A stretch of DNA of 64,000 nt, taken from NCBI GenBank assembly GCA_015055615.1, contig SVHT01000005.1, forward strand, positions 1 through 64,000, given 5' to 3'. Below, one piece after another: positions 1-6,006 of this stretch. The position numbers and the translations under genes are program-made. Source of the stretch: Clostridiales bacterium. GTDB taxonomy: Bacteria > Bacillota > Clostridia > Christensenellales > Borkfalkiaceae. A model generated the notes under the pieces. The model worked only from the letters and a program-made list of their open reading frames with translations. It had not been told where the DNA came from and ran no database searches. Every line of letters begins with the position of its first letter. The first letter of the stretch is position 1.

Positions 1-91
1 GGAGAAATCAAAAGTCCGAATAAGGTAGGTAATCTCACTTTACTTCTTAATATTCCAAGAGTGCAAGGGTGCAAGAATATCAAGAATTTCA

Positions 92-451
92 ATGGGTGTT
101 CAGTTGAGGTCTTTAACGGGTGCGTTCTATGGTTGCAGTAGTTTAACGGAAATTGTTATCCCCGAGGGTGTGACGAGTATCGGTGATGGTGCGTTCAGGG
201 GTTGCACTAGCTTGACGAGTGTAGTAATTCCCGAGAGAGTAACGAGTATCGGTGGGTATGCGTTCTATGGTTGCAGTAGTTTAACGGAAATTGTTATCCC
301 CGAGGGCGTGACGAACATTGGTGATTATGCAGTCTATGGTTGCACTAACTTGACGATTTATTGCGAGGCGGAAGAAAAGCCCAGCGGGTGGAATATTAAT
401 TGGAATTCTTCCAACAGTCCCGTGGTCTGGGGATATAAAGGCGAAGAATAA
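92..451 (+). pseudogene. BspA-type leucine-rich-repeat protein, truncated remnant
   Basis: The 119-residue frame carries about three 23-residue repeats of the BspA/TpLRR (LRR_5) type, with the recurring core AFYGCSSLTEIVIPEGVTSIG, so it belongs to the surface/secreted LRR proteins common in gut bacteria. There is no signal peptide, anchor or Shine-Dalgarno sequence before the ATG. The frame is open upstream only to position 29 and that part does not look like LRR sequence, while LRR-like words such as FNGC appear in another frame near 88-130. Bases 121-176 recur at 259-314 with one mismatch, exactly two repeat units (138 bp) apart. I read it as the 3' end of a decayed or frameshifted gene. 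A distant start outside a sequencing error is the alternative. Confidence 0.5.
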
Positions 452-470
452 AAATTAAATCTAATAAAAA

Positions 471-504
471 AGAGCCGACGGCGTAAAAACCGTCGGCTCT
501 TTTG
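471..504 (+). terminator. Intrinsic terminator after the LRR remnant
   Basis: A perfect 11-bp stem AGAGCCGACGG/CCGTCGGCTCT (471-481 with 490-500) with loop CGTAAAAA is followed by TTTT. Part of this hairpin recurs at 15735-15757. Confidence 0.85.
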
Positions 505-590
505 CTTTTGAGATACGCTCCACGCGGTTGCTATGCAACCTTGGTTTGGCTACGCCAAATCGAAACCTTGGTCGGTATGACATAAGCGGT
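505..590. repeat. Dispersed intergenic repeat, copy 1
   Basis: The stretch contains GAGATACGCTCC (510-521) and GTCGGTATGACA (571-582). Between them lie two mini-hairpins, GGTTGC/GCAACC and TTTGGC/GCCAAA, each with a 3-nt loop. The two end words recur in the same order, also just after a CCGTCGGCTCTTTTG terminator arm, at 15743-15801. No gene is seen here. Confidence 0.6.
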
Positions 591-600
591 TGCCGAACGC

Positions 601-635
601 AAAAACCCCTCTGCGCGGAGGAGAACGCAGAGGGG
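601..635 (-). terminator. Intrinsic terminator for the minus-strand 91-residue gene
   Basis: The stem CCCCTCTGCG/CGCAGAGGGG (606-615 with 626-635) is followed on the minus strand by TTTTT (601-605). It lies just downstream of the gene ending at 664. Confidence 0.85.
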
Positions 636-663
636 CGGTATCAAAAACGCAATTCTCGGACTT

Positions 664-939
664 TTAAGCGTTCGGGGCGGTCACCGTAACGTCTACTAAG
701 GTGTCCACCGTGACGTCTACCAACGTATCCGCCGAGGTTTCGACCATAGTTTCCGTTACGCTATCCACCGCGCAAGCCTTTTCGCCGTTGCGAGGAAACA
801 GACGGGTGAGGAAACGGTGTACGGCATCTTTAAATGCTTTCAGTTTCTTGGTCACCGCGAGAGCAATTTTGTGGAACAATCCAAACAACAGTACGTCCAC
901 TCTAAATACGCGCAATACTTTACGAAATTTTTCTTTCAT
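664..939 (-). CDS. Small hypothetical protein with duplicated C-terminal octapeptide
   Basis: This 91-residue protein is not recognised. Residues 1-50 are basic with a moderately hydrophobic stretch (VDVLLFGLFHKIALAV, about 14-29). The C-terminus is acidic/Thr/Val-rich with the near-perfect repeat DTLVDVTV DTLVDVTV (about 71-86). It has an AGGAG about 11 nt before the ATG, its own consensus promoter at 1066-1093 and its own terminator at 601-635, so it is a free-standing transcription unit and probably a real gene despite its size. The roughly 120-nt leader contains a CCAACC/GGTTGG hairpin. The basic amphipathic N-terminus suggests membrane or nucleic-acid association, but that is only a guess. 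Confidence 0.55.
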   Translation of the reverse strand: MKEKFRKVLRVFRVDVLLFGLFHKIALAVTKKLKAFKDAVHRFLTRLFPRNGEKACAVDSVTETMVETSADTLVDVTVDTLVDVTVTAPNA

Positions 940-1065
940 ATTCCCATTTTCTCCTGTTTCTTATTTTTTGTGGCGCGCCAACCTACGGTTGGTTTTGCCC
1001 AAGAAACGCGGAAAAGTCCGTATGGCGAAAGGTCAAAATTGCTCGCTCCGTCCGATGCAAGCGGT

Positions 1066-1093
1066 AGTATATCATACTTTTTTTGCTTGTCAA
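1066..1093 (-). promoter_or_regulatory. Sigma-A promoter of the minus-strand small gene
   Basis: On the minus strand, -35 TTGACA (1093-1088) and -10 TATACT (1071-1066) have a 16-nt spacer. The predicted start is about 120 nt upstream of the ATG at 939. Confidence 0.75.
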
Positions 1094-1150
1094 GGGGGGA
1101 CTGCCATGTTTTTTGATAGTTTTTTCAAAATTTTTTTGCCATAGGCAAAA

Positions 1151-1166
1151 CGAAACCGTGGTTAAG
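1151..1166. promoter_or_regulatory. Partial copy of the feo-type palindromic box upstream of ruvC
   Basis: AACCGTGGTTAAG (1154-1166) matches 13/13 the reverse complement of the box at 5718-5733. It lies 12 nt upstream of the ruvC -35. One arm is incomplete, so function is uncertain. Confidence 0.35.
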
Positions 1167-1178
1167 TGGCGCGAGGGC

Positions 1179-1207
1179 TTGACAACCCCTAAAAAAAGTA
1201 GTACAAT
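1179..1207 (+). promoter_or_regulatory. Sigma-A promoter of ruvC-ruvA-ruvB-queA
   Basis: TTGACA (1179-1184), a 17-nt spacer and TACAAT (1202-1207) lie upstream of ruvC, with an SD (GGAGCGGA) before the ATG at 1241. Confidence 0.85.
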
Positions 1208-1240
1208 AGAAATAAGAACATTTGTTTTGACGGAGCGGAA

Positions 1241-1984
1241 ATGATTATTTTGGGGATTGACCCCGGTCTTGCGACTTTGGGGTTCGGCGTAATTGAAAAG
1301 GATAGCCGTGGCGGTGTGCGCGCGGTAGATTACGGCGTGGTGCTCACCCCCAAAAGCGAGACTTTGCCCGTCCGTTTGGAGCGTTTGGAGGCGGGTTTGC
1401 GCGCGGTGATTGAAAAGTTTCAGCCCGATGAAATCGCTATGGAAGAATTGTTCTTTTCCAAAAATATCACGACGGGTATTGCGGTGGCGCACGCGCGTGG
1501 CGTGGCGCTGTTGACTTGCGTAAAATACTGCGAAAAGCTCTACGAATACACCCCTATGCAAATCAAGCAAGGATTGACGGGGTACGGCAAAGCCGACAAG
1601 GCGCAAATTCAGTCGGTCGTCACTTCGCTGTTGCGCCTAAAAGAAGTGCCCAAGCCCGACGACGCGGCGGACGCTCTTGCGATTGCGCTCTGTCACGCGC
1701 AGACGGCGAGGTTTGGCGAGCTGTTTGCCGTGGGCAATATGACGAGGACGAAAGGGAATAACTCGGCGTTGCCTACAAACGCCTATCAAGAATTGATGGC
1801 GGCGGGGGCGCGCGCGAGCAAAAGACAGAAATCGAGCGGTGGCTTTTCGTCGGCGAGCACGGCGGCGGCTTTGCAAAACGCGACGGGATTGTCGGGAGTG
1901 ACGGGGGTTGGCAGAGCCTCTTTTACGGCGACGCCCAAAACGGTAACTAAGACGGCGAAAAAACCGACGGACAAAGACAAATAA
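1241..1984 (+). CDS. ruvC: Crossover junction endodeoxyribonuclease RuvC with a C-terminal extension
   Basis: RuvC resolves Holliday junctions by paired nicks in the RuvABC complex. The RNase H-fold acidic residues are visible: D7 in GIDPG, E68/E69 in AMEEL, and D141 and D144 in DDAADALAIALCH. The catalytic domain ends near residue 160. The remaining ~85 residues are Ala/Thr/Ser/Lys-rich low complexity that usual RuvC proteins (about 165-190 aa) lack. It is first in an operon with ruvA (12-nt gap), ruvB and queA, and the cluster identifies it firmly. The function of the tail is unknown; it could be a flexible DNA- or RuvB-contacting tail. Confidence 0.96.
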   Translation: MIILGIDPGLATLGFGVIEKDSRGGVRAVDYGVVLTPKSETLPVRLERLEAGLRAVIEKFQPDEIAMEELFFSKNITTGIAVAHARGVALLTCVKYCEKLYEYTPMQIKQGLTGYGKADKAQIQSVVTSLLRLKEVPKPDDAADALAIALCHAQTARFGELFAVGNMTRTKGNNSALPTNAYQELMAAGARASKRQKSSGGFSSASTAAALQNATGLSGVTGVGRASFTATPKTVTKTAKKPTDKDK

Positions 1985-1996
1985 AGGAAGACGAAA

Positions 1997-2611
1997 ATGA
2001 TAGCGTATTTGCGTGGAAAAGTATTGGCGACAACCGAAGAAACGGCGATTTTGGACGTGAACGGCGTGGGGTACGAGCTCTATTGCACCCGTGGGGCGTT
2101 CCGCCTTTTGACCGTGGGCGCGGTGGCGGAATTACACACCTATTTGCAGGTAAAAGAGGACGGCATGACCTTGTTCGGGTTTGCCGAGCCTAAGGAAAAG
2201 GAGCTGTTTTTAAAGCTGATTTCCGTGTCGGGGGTTGGTCCGAAAATGGGCATTTCCATTTTGGCGACGCTTTCGGCGGACGATTTTGCCTTGGCTGTGG
2301 CGACGGCGGACGTGAAACGCCTTGCGACCGTCAAAGGCTTGGGCAAGAAAACGGCGGAAAAAATCGTTTTGGAATTGCACGGCAAGATTTCCGCGGCGGA
2401 AGTTTTGGGGGCGAGCGGGGACGATTTGACGCCCGCGCCTACTTCGGCGGTTTCGCCCGCGAAATTATCCGCGCAGGACGAAGAGGCGATTTCGGCGCTC
2501 GTGGGGCTTGGTTTCACGAGAAACGAGAGCGTGCAAGCGGTCAAAAAAGCGCACGATTTGGGCGCTGTGACGGTGGAAGACATTATTATGAAGGCTCTGC
2601 AAGGAGTTTAA
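1997..2611 (+). CDS. ruvA: Holliday junction branch migration protein RuvA
   Basis: RuvA binds four-way junctions as a tetramer and loads RuvB. The 204 residues show the N-terminal OB fold (MIAYLRGKV start), the central helix-hairpin-helix region (SGVGPKMGISIL and KGLGKKTAEKIVLEL, about residues 75-130), a short linker, and the C-terminal UBA-like domain III (EEAISALVGLGFTRNE, from about 157) that contacts RuvB. The length is normal. It lies between ruvC and ruvB with a clear SD (AAGGAAG). Confidence 0.97.
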   Translation: MIAYLRGKVLATTEETAILDVNGVGYELYCTRGAFRLLTVGAVAELHTYLQVKEDGMTLFGFAEPKEKELFLKLISVSGVGPKMGISILATLSADDFALAVATADVKRLATVKGLGKKTAEKIVLELHGKISAAEVLGASGDDLTPAPTSAVSPAKLSAQDEEAISALVGLGFTRNESVQAVKKAHDLGAVTVEDIIMKALQGV

Positions 2612-2642
2612 TCGGTAAAAAAGGCGTTTTAGGGATACGGTT

Positions 2643-3695
2643 ATGTTTGAAAATGAAGATTACGGCGAAGAAAATTTGCTGGTAAGCACGAAAACGGAAT
2701 ACGATGCGGAAGAAAACGTTCTGCGCCCGAAAGTGATGTCCGATTACGTCGGGCAACAAAAGGTAAAGGACAATCTCAGCGTGTATATCGCGGCGGCAAA
2801 GGCGCGCGGCGAGGCGCTCGACCACGTCCTTTTGTACGGACCCCCGGGGCTGGGTAAAACCACTTTGTCGCACATCATCGCCAACGAATTGGGGGTGGCG
2901 ATTAAGCTCACGAGCGGGCCTGCGATAGAGCGTTCGGGAGATTTGGCGGCGATTTTGACCAACCTTAACGAAGGGGACGTTCTCTTCATCGACGAAATTC
3001 ACCGTTTGAACCGTTCGGTGGAAGAGATTTTGTATTCGGCAATGGAAGATTACGCGCTTGATATTATCGTGGGCAAGGGCCCGTCCGCGCGGAATATCCG
3101 TTTTCCGTTGAAGAAGTTTACTTTGGTCGGCGCAACGACGAGGGTGGGTATGCTTGCCGCGCCCTTGCGTGATAGATTCGGGATTATCAACCGCTTGGAA
3201 ATGTATACGGCGGACGAGTTGAAACTTATCGTTACCCGCTCAGCAAAGGCGCTCGATATTGCGATTGCGGACGATGCGGCGGCGGAGATAGCAAGGCGCA
3301 GTCGCGGTACTCCTCGTATCGCAAACCGCCTCTTAAAACGCGTGCGTGATTTTTCCATGGTCAAGGGCAATGCGGAAATCACGCGTGAGGACGCGCGTTT
3401 TGCCCTTTTACGTCAGGAAATCGACGAGTTGGGCTTGGATGAAACGGACAGAAATCTGCTCCGCGCATTAATAGAGAAATTCGGCGGCGGTCCGACGGGT
3501 TTGGAAACGTTGGCGGCGACGATTAACGAGGACGCGAACACGATTGAGGACGTATACGAGCCGTATTTGTTACAGCTTGGGTTTATTGCGCGCACACCGC
3601 GCGGTAGAATTTGTCTAAAAGACGGTTACGCGCATATGGGTATGCAACCCTCGCAAAAGGCGAAACGGCAAATTTCCGTGTTTGAAGACGAATAA
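2643..3695 (+). CDS. ruvB: Holliday junction branch migration DNA helicase RuvB
   Basis: RuvB is the AAA+ motor that drives branch migration with RuvA. It has Walker [10 protein letters not shown] (66-74), Walker B LFIDEIH (D117, E118), sensor 1 region LVGATTR, an arginine-finger region PLRDRFG, and the C-terminal winged helix ([18 protein letters not shown]). The length of 350 aa is typical. Third in the ruv operon, followed 31 nt later by queA, an arrangement common in Bacillota. Confidence 0.98.
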   Translation: MFENEDYGEENLLVSTKTEYDAEENVLRPKVMSDYVGQQKVKDNLSVYIAAAKARGEALDHVLLYGPPGLGKTTLSHIIANELGVAIKLTSGPAIERSGDLAAILTNLNEGDVLFIDEIHRLNRSVEEILYSAMEDYALDIIVGKGPSARNIRFPLKKFTLVGATTRVGMLAAPLRDRFGIINRLEMYTADELKLIVTRSAKALDIAIADDAAAEIARRSRGTPRIANRLLKRVRDFSMVKGNAEITREDARFALLRQEIDELGLDETDRNLLRALIEKFGGGPTGLETLAATINEDANTIEDVYEPYLLQLGFIARTPRGRICLKDGYAHMGMQPSQKAKRQISVFEDE

Positions 3696-3726
3696 GGTTA
3701 GGGATAGGTCAAAATAAGGCGAGATT

Positions 3727-4761
3727 ATGGAAAAAGTGCAATACAAAAAGAGTGATTTTTATTATGACCTGCCCGAGGAGCGTATCGCGCAGACCCCCGC
3801 AGAGCCACGGGATTCTTCCCGTCTTTTGGTGTATAACCGCGCAGATAAAACGATAACGGACAGAGTGTTTCGCGACGTAATCGACTATCTTCGCGAGGGG
3901 GACGTGTTGGTGGTGAACAACACCAAGGTTATCCCCGCGCGTATGTATGCGTTGACCGCTCACGGTGGCGTGGTAGAGGTTTTGCTCTTAAAACGGCACG
4001 ATTTAAAGACTTGGGAAGTGTTGATGCGCCCTGGGAAAAAAGGGAAAATCGGCGCGAAAATGACGATTGGGGACGAGCTGTCTTTTGAAGTGAAAGATAT
4101 CACGGAATCGGGCGAGCGTATCGTGGAATTTTCTTACGACGGCGCGTTTGAGGATATTCTTTCGCGCGTGGGAACGATGCCGTTGCCCCCGTACATCAAG
4201 GAAAAATTGGAAAATCAGGCGCGGTATAACACGGTATACAGTAAGGTGGACGGCAGCGCCGCCGCGCCCACGGCGGGCTTGCATTTTACCCCCGAACTTT
4301 TGCAGAAAATCAAGGCGAAAGGCGTACAAGTGGCAGAGGTTTTGCTGCACGTGGGGTTGGGGACCTTCCGTCCCGTCAGCGAAGAGATTATCACCGACCA
4401 TAAAATGCACTCCGAATTTTACGAAATCGGAGAAGAGAGCGCAAAAATTATCAACGAGGCAAAGCGTGACGGGCGCAGGGTGATTGCGGTCGGAACGACG
4501 TCGGTGCGGACTTTGGAAAGCGTTGCAGACGACAAGGGTTTTGTGCGCGCGTGTAGCGGAAACACCGAAATTTTCCTCTATCCGCCCTATCAAATGAAAT
4601 GCGTAGACGCCTTGATTACCAATTTCCACTTGCCCGAAAGCACGTTGATTATGTTGGTTGCTTGCTTAACGGGGCGGGAAGAAATCTTGGACGTATACAG
4701 ATATGCGGTGGAGAATGAGTACCGCTTTTTCTCCTTCGGGGACGCCTGCCTATTCTTATAA
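3727..4761 (+). CDS. queA: S-adenosylmethionine:tRNA ribosyltransferase-isomerase QueA
   Basis: QueA transfers and isomerises the ribosyl group of SAM onto preQ1-modified tRNA to give epoxyqueuosine. The 344-residue protein has the family landmarks YDLPEERIAQTP near the N-terminus, PTAGLHFTPELL, the HVGLGTFRPV and TTSVRTLES motifs, and the C-terminal NFHLPESTLIMLV plus FFSFGDACLFL. It is the last gene of the ruv operon. The next enzyme of the pathway, QueH, is encoded at 11159. The last 26 bases of the gene are duplicated 156 bp downstream as part of a 120-bp direct repeat, so the stop codon lies inside the repeat. Confidence 0.97.
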   Translation: MEKVQYKKSDFYYDLPEERIAQTPAEPRDSSRLLVYNRADKTITDRVFRDVIDYLREGDVLVVNNTKVIPARMYALTAHGGVVEVLLLKRHDLKTWEVLMRPGKKGKIGAKMTIGDELSFEVKDITESGERIVEFSYDGAFEDILSRVGTMPLPPYIKEKLENQARYNTVYSKVDGSAAAPTAGLHFTPELLQKIKAKGVQVAEVLLHVGLGTFRPVSEEIITDHKMHSEFYEIGEESAKIINEAKRDGRRVIAVGTTSVRTLESVADDKGFVRACSGNTEIFLYPPYQMKCVDALITNFHLPESTLIMLVACLTGREEILDVYRYAVENEYRFFSFGDACLFL

Positions 4762-4855
4762 ACGGCGCATCTCGGCGTTGCGCTCCGCTTTGTTTCGGTC
4801 ACGTACGTCTATGTACGCTCCCGTCAACAAATGCTCGCGCGCCTTGACCTGCTTG
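4736..4855 (+). repeat. 120-bp direct duplication, copy 1 (spans the queA stop)
   Basis: Bases 4736-4855 are repeated at 4892-5011 with a single mismatch (4832 G versus 4988 A), an offset of 156 bp. Copy 1 begins inside queA. Internal positions 4797-4822 match the core of the tandem repeats at 30960-31293 in 25 of 26 bases. Confidence 0.95.
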
Positions 4856-4891
4856 TTTCTAAAAATAGGCAAATCCTGTTTCCCGTAAAAC

Positions 4892-5011
4892 TCGGGGACG
4901 CCTGCCTATTCTTATAAACGGCGCATCTCGGCGTTGCGCTCCGCTTTGTTTCGGTCACGTACGTCTATGTACGCTCCCGTCAACAAATACTCGCGCGCCT
5001 TGACCTGCTTG
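4892..5011 (+). repeat. 120-bp direct duplication, copy 2
   Basis: This is the second copy of 4736-4855, including a non-functional duplicate of the last queA codons and stop (4892-4917). The dispersed-repeat core is at 4953-4978. Apart from these repeats, the 4762-5112 interval has no gene or convincing promoter. Confidence 0.95.
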
Positions 5012-5112
5012 CCTCTATAAAGAACTATCTGTTTGAAGAACCGCGCTTGAACGCTTCGGCTTAAAAAACAAACGACTTATTTTACGCATACACAACGCAT
5101 AAGGGGAAAATT

Positions 5113-5487
5113 ATGAATAACCACGTAAAATACAACCAGTCCGAACAAGACTATCTCGAAACCTTGCTCACGCTGAGCAAACAGCAGGCGGTTGTGCACC
5201 GTATCGACGTTGCAAAACGTATGAACGTGTCGCAGGCAGCGGTCAATAAAGCCATAAAACTCCTCTGCGAAAAACGGTACGTTTACGAGGACGGCAAGCA
5301 TCTGTATTTGACCGAAAGCGGTAGGGTGTATGCCGAGGCGGTGTTTGAACGCCATTGTATTATCCGCGAATTTTTATTGCAAAACGGCGTGTCCGTGGCG
5401 GTTGCGGAAGAGGACGCTTGCCGTATGGAACACCTTATTTCCGACGAAACCTTCCAAATGATGAAAAACGCCGTCGCAAATAAATAA
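5113..5487 (+). CDS. DtxR/MntR-family metal-dependent transcriptional regulator
   Basis: The 124 residues match the short DtxR/MntR family: an N-terminal winged helix (SEQDYLETLLTLS, then VAKRMNVSQAAVNKAIKLL as the helix-turn-helix, about 32-52, and the wing DGKHLYLTESG) and a metal-binding/dimerisation helix region with conserved H/E/C residues (ERHCIIREFLL, EEDACRMEHLIS). It has no SH3-like third domain, as in MntR and short IdeR-like proteins. It lies directly upstream of feoAB, so it probably senses Fe2+ (or Mn2+) and represses feo through the boxes at 5619-5633 and 5718-5733. The regulator-operator link is inference. Confidence 0.88.
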   Translation: MNNHVKYNQSEQDYLETLLTLSKQQAVVHRIDVAKRMNVSQAAVNKAIKLLCEKRYVYEDGKHLYLTESGRVYAEAVFERHCIIREFLLQNGVSVAVAEEDACRMEHLISDETFQMMKNAVANK

Positions 5488-5618
5488 TATATAAGGAAGA
5501 AAAAAGGGCGGTGTACGGATATCCACGAATCTGGGCTGTCTACACACACGGACGGCAAGATTGTAAGATTCGCCCGCGGTGACGTACCGGTTTTTTGGTA
5601 ATTTTTTGTAAAAAATTT
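5488..5618. other. Intergenic stretch with no recognised gene
   Basis: Between the regulator and the feo control region I see no SD-led frame longer than about 25 codons and no U-tailed terminator. The middle part (5505-5590) is GC-richer than its flanks and could be leader or decayed sequence. Confidence 0.5.
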
Positions 5619-5633
5619 CTTAACTATGGTTTA
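5619..5633. promoter_or_regulatory. Palindromic operator box 1 of feoAB
   Basis: CTTAACTATGGTTTA, an imperfect dyad of CTTAACC/GGTTAAG arms, lies 7 nt upstream of the feo -35. It resembles box 2 and is the likely binding site of the adjacent DtxR-type regulator. Confidence 0.55.
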
Positions 5634-5640
5634 TTTTTGC

Positions 5641-5669
5641 TTGACAATGGCATAAGATAATGATATAAT
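5641..5669 (+). promoter_or_regulatory. Sigma-A promoter of feoAB
   Basis: TTGACA (5641-5646), a 17-nt spacer and a perfect TATAAT (5664-5669) make this a very strong promoter, consistent with control by repression. Confidence 0.88.
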
Positions 5670-5717
5670 ACACTCGAACAAACGGTATGGCGAACCGCTT
5701 TTTGTTTTATATAAAAA

Positions 5718-5733
5718 CTTAACCACGGTTAAG
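5718..5733. promoter_or_regulatory. Palindromic operator box 2 of feoAB
   Basis: CTTAACCACGGTTAAG has perfect 7-bp inverted arms around a 2-nt centre. It lies about 45 nt downstream of the predicted start site and 28 nt before feoA, a position suited to blocking elongation or looping with box 1. Confidence 0.65.
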
Positions 5734-5761
5734 AAATAAAAAAGAGCGGAAAGGAGTAACA

Positions 5762-5983
5762 ATGAAACTTTTATCACAGTTAAAGGTCGGCGAACAAGGC
5801 ACAGTAGTGGCGGTCAACGGCGAAGGTGCCGTTCGAAGAAGACTTTTCGATATGGGCATTACGCCCGGCGCGGAAGTATATCTTCGCAAAAAGGCGCCTC
5901 TTGGCGATCCGATTGAAATTGCAATTCGCGGATACGAATTGACGTTGAGAAAGGCGGAGGCGGCGCACGTAGAAATCCGCTAA
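5762..5983 (+). CDS. feoA: Ferrous iron transport protein A
   Basis: FeoA is a 73-residue SH3-like cytosolic partner of FeoB. Family features are the opening LSQLKVGEQGTVVAVNGEG, the RRLFDMGITPGAEVYL core, and the closing DPIEIAIRGYELTLRKAEA with conserved small beta strands. It precedes feoB by 23 nt and has a strong SD (AAAGGAG). Expression should follow Fe2+ through the flanking DtxR-type boxes. Confidence 0.96.
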   Translation: MKLLSQLKVGEQGTVVAVNGEGAVRRRLFDMGITPGAEVYLRKKAPLGDPIEIAIRGYELTLRKAEAAHVEIR

Positions 5984-6006
5984 ATCGAAAAAGGAAGTGA
6001 GAAAAA

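Noticed and set aside
983-1606. A 207-residue minus-strand frame over the ruvC promoter and 5' end
   Set aside because: It covers two promoters and the conserved RuvC catalytic codons, with no domain similarity.
4703-4888. Short plus-strand frame over the queA 3' end and the duplication
   Set aside because: It overlaps queA out of frame and consists of the direct-repeat DNA.
5488-5618. A riboswitch upstream of feoA
   Set aside because: Some pairing is possible, but no known metal-riboswitch core is visible and the region lies upstream of the predicted start site.
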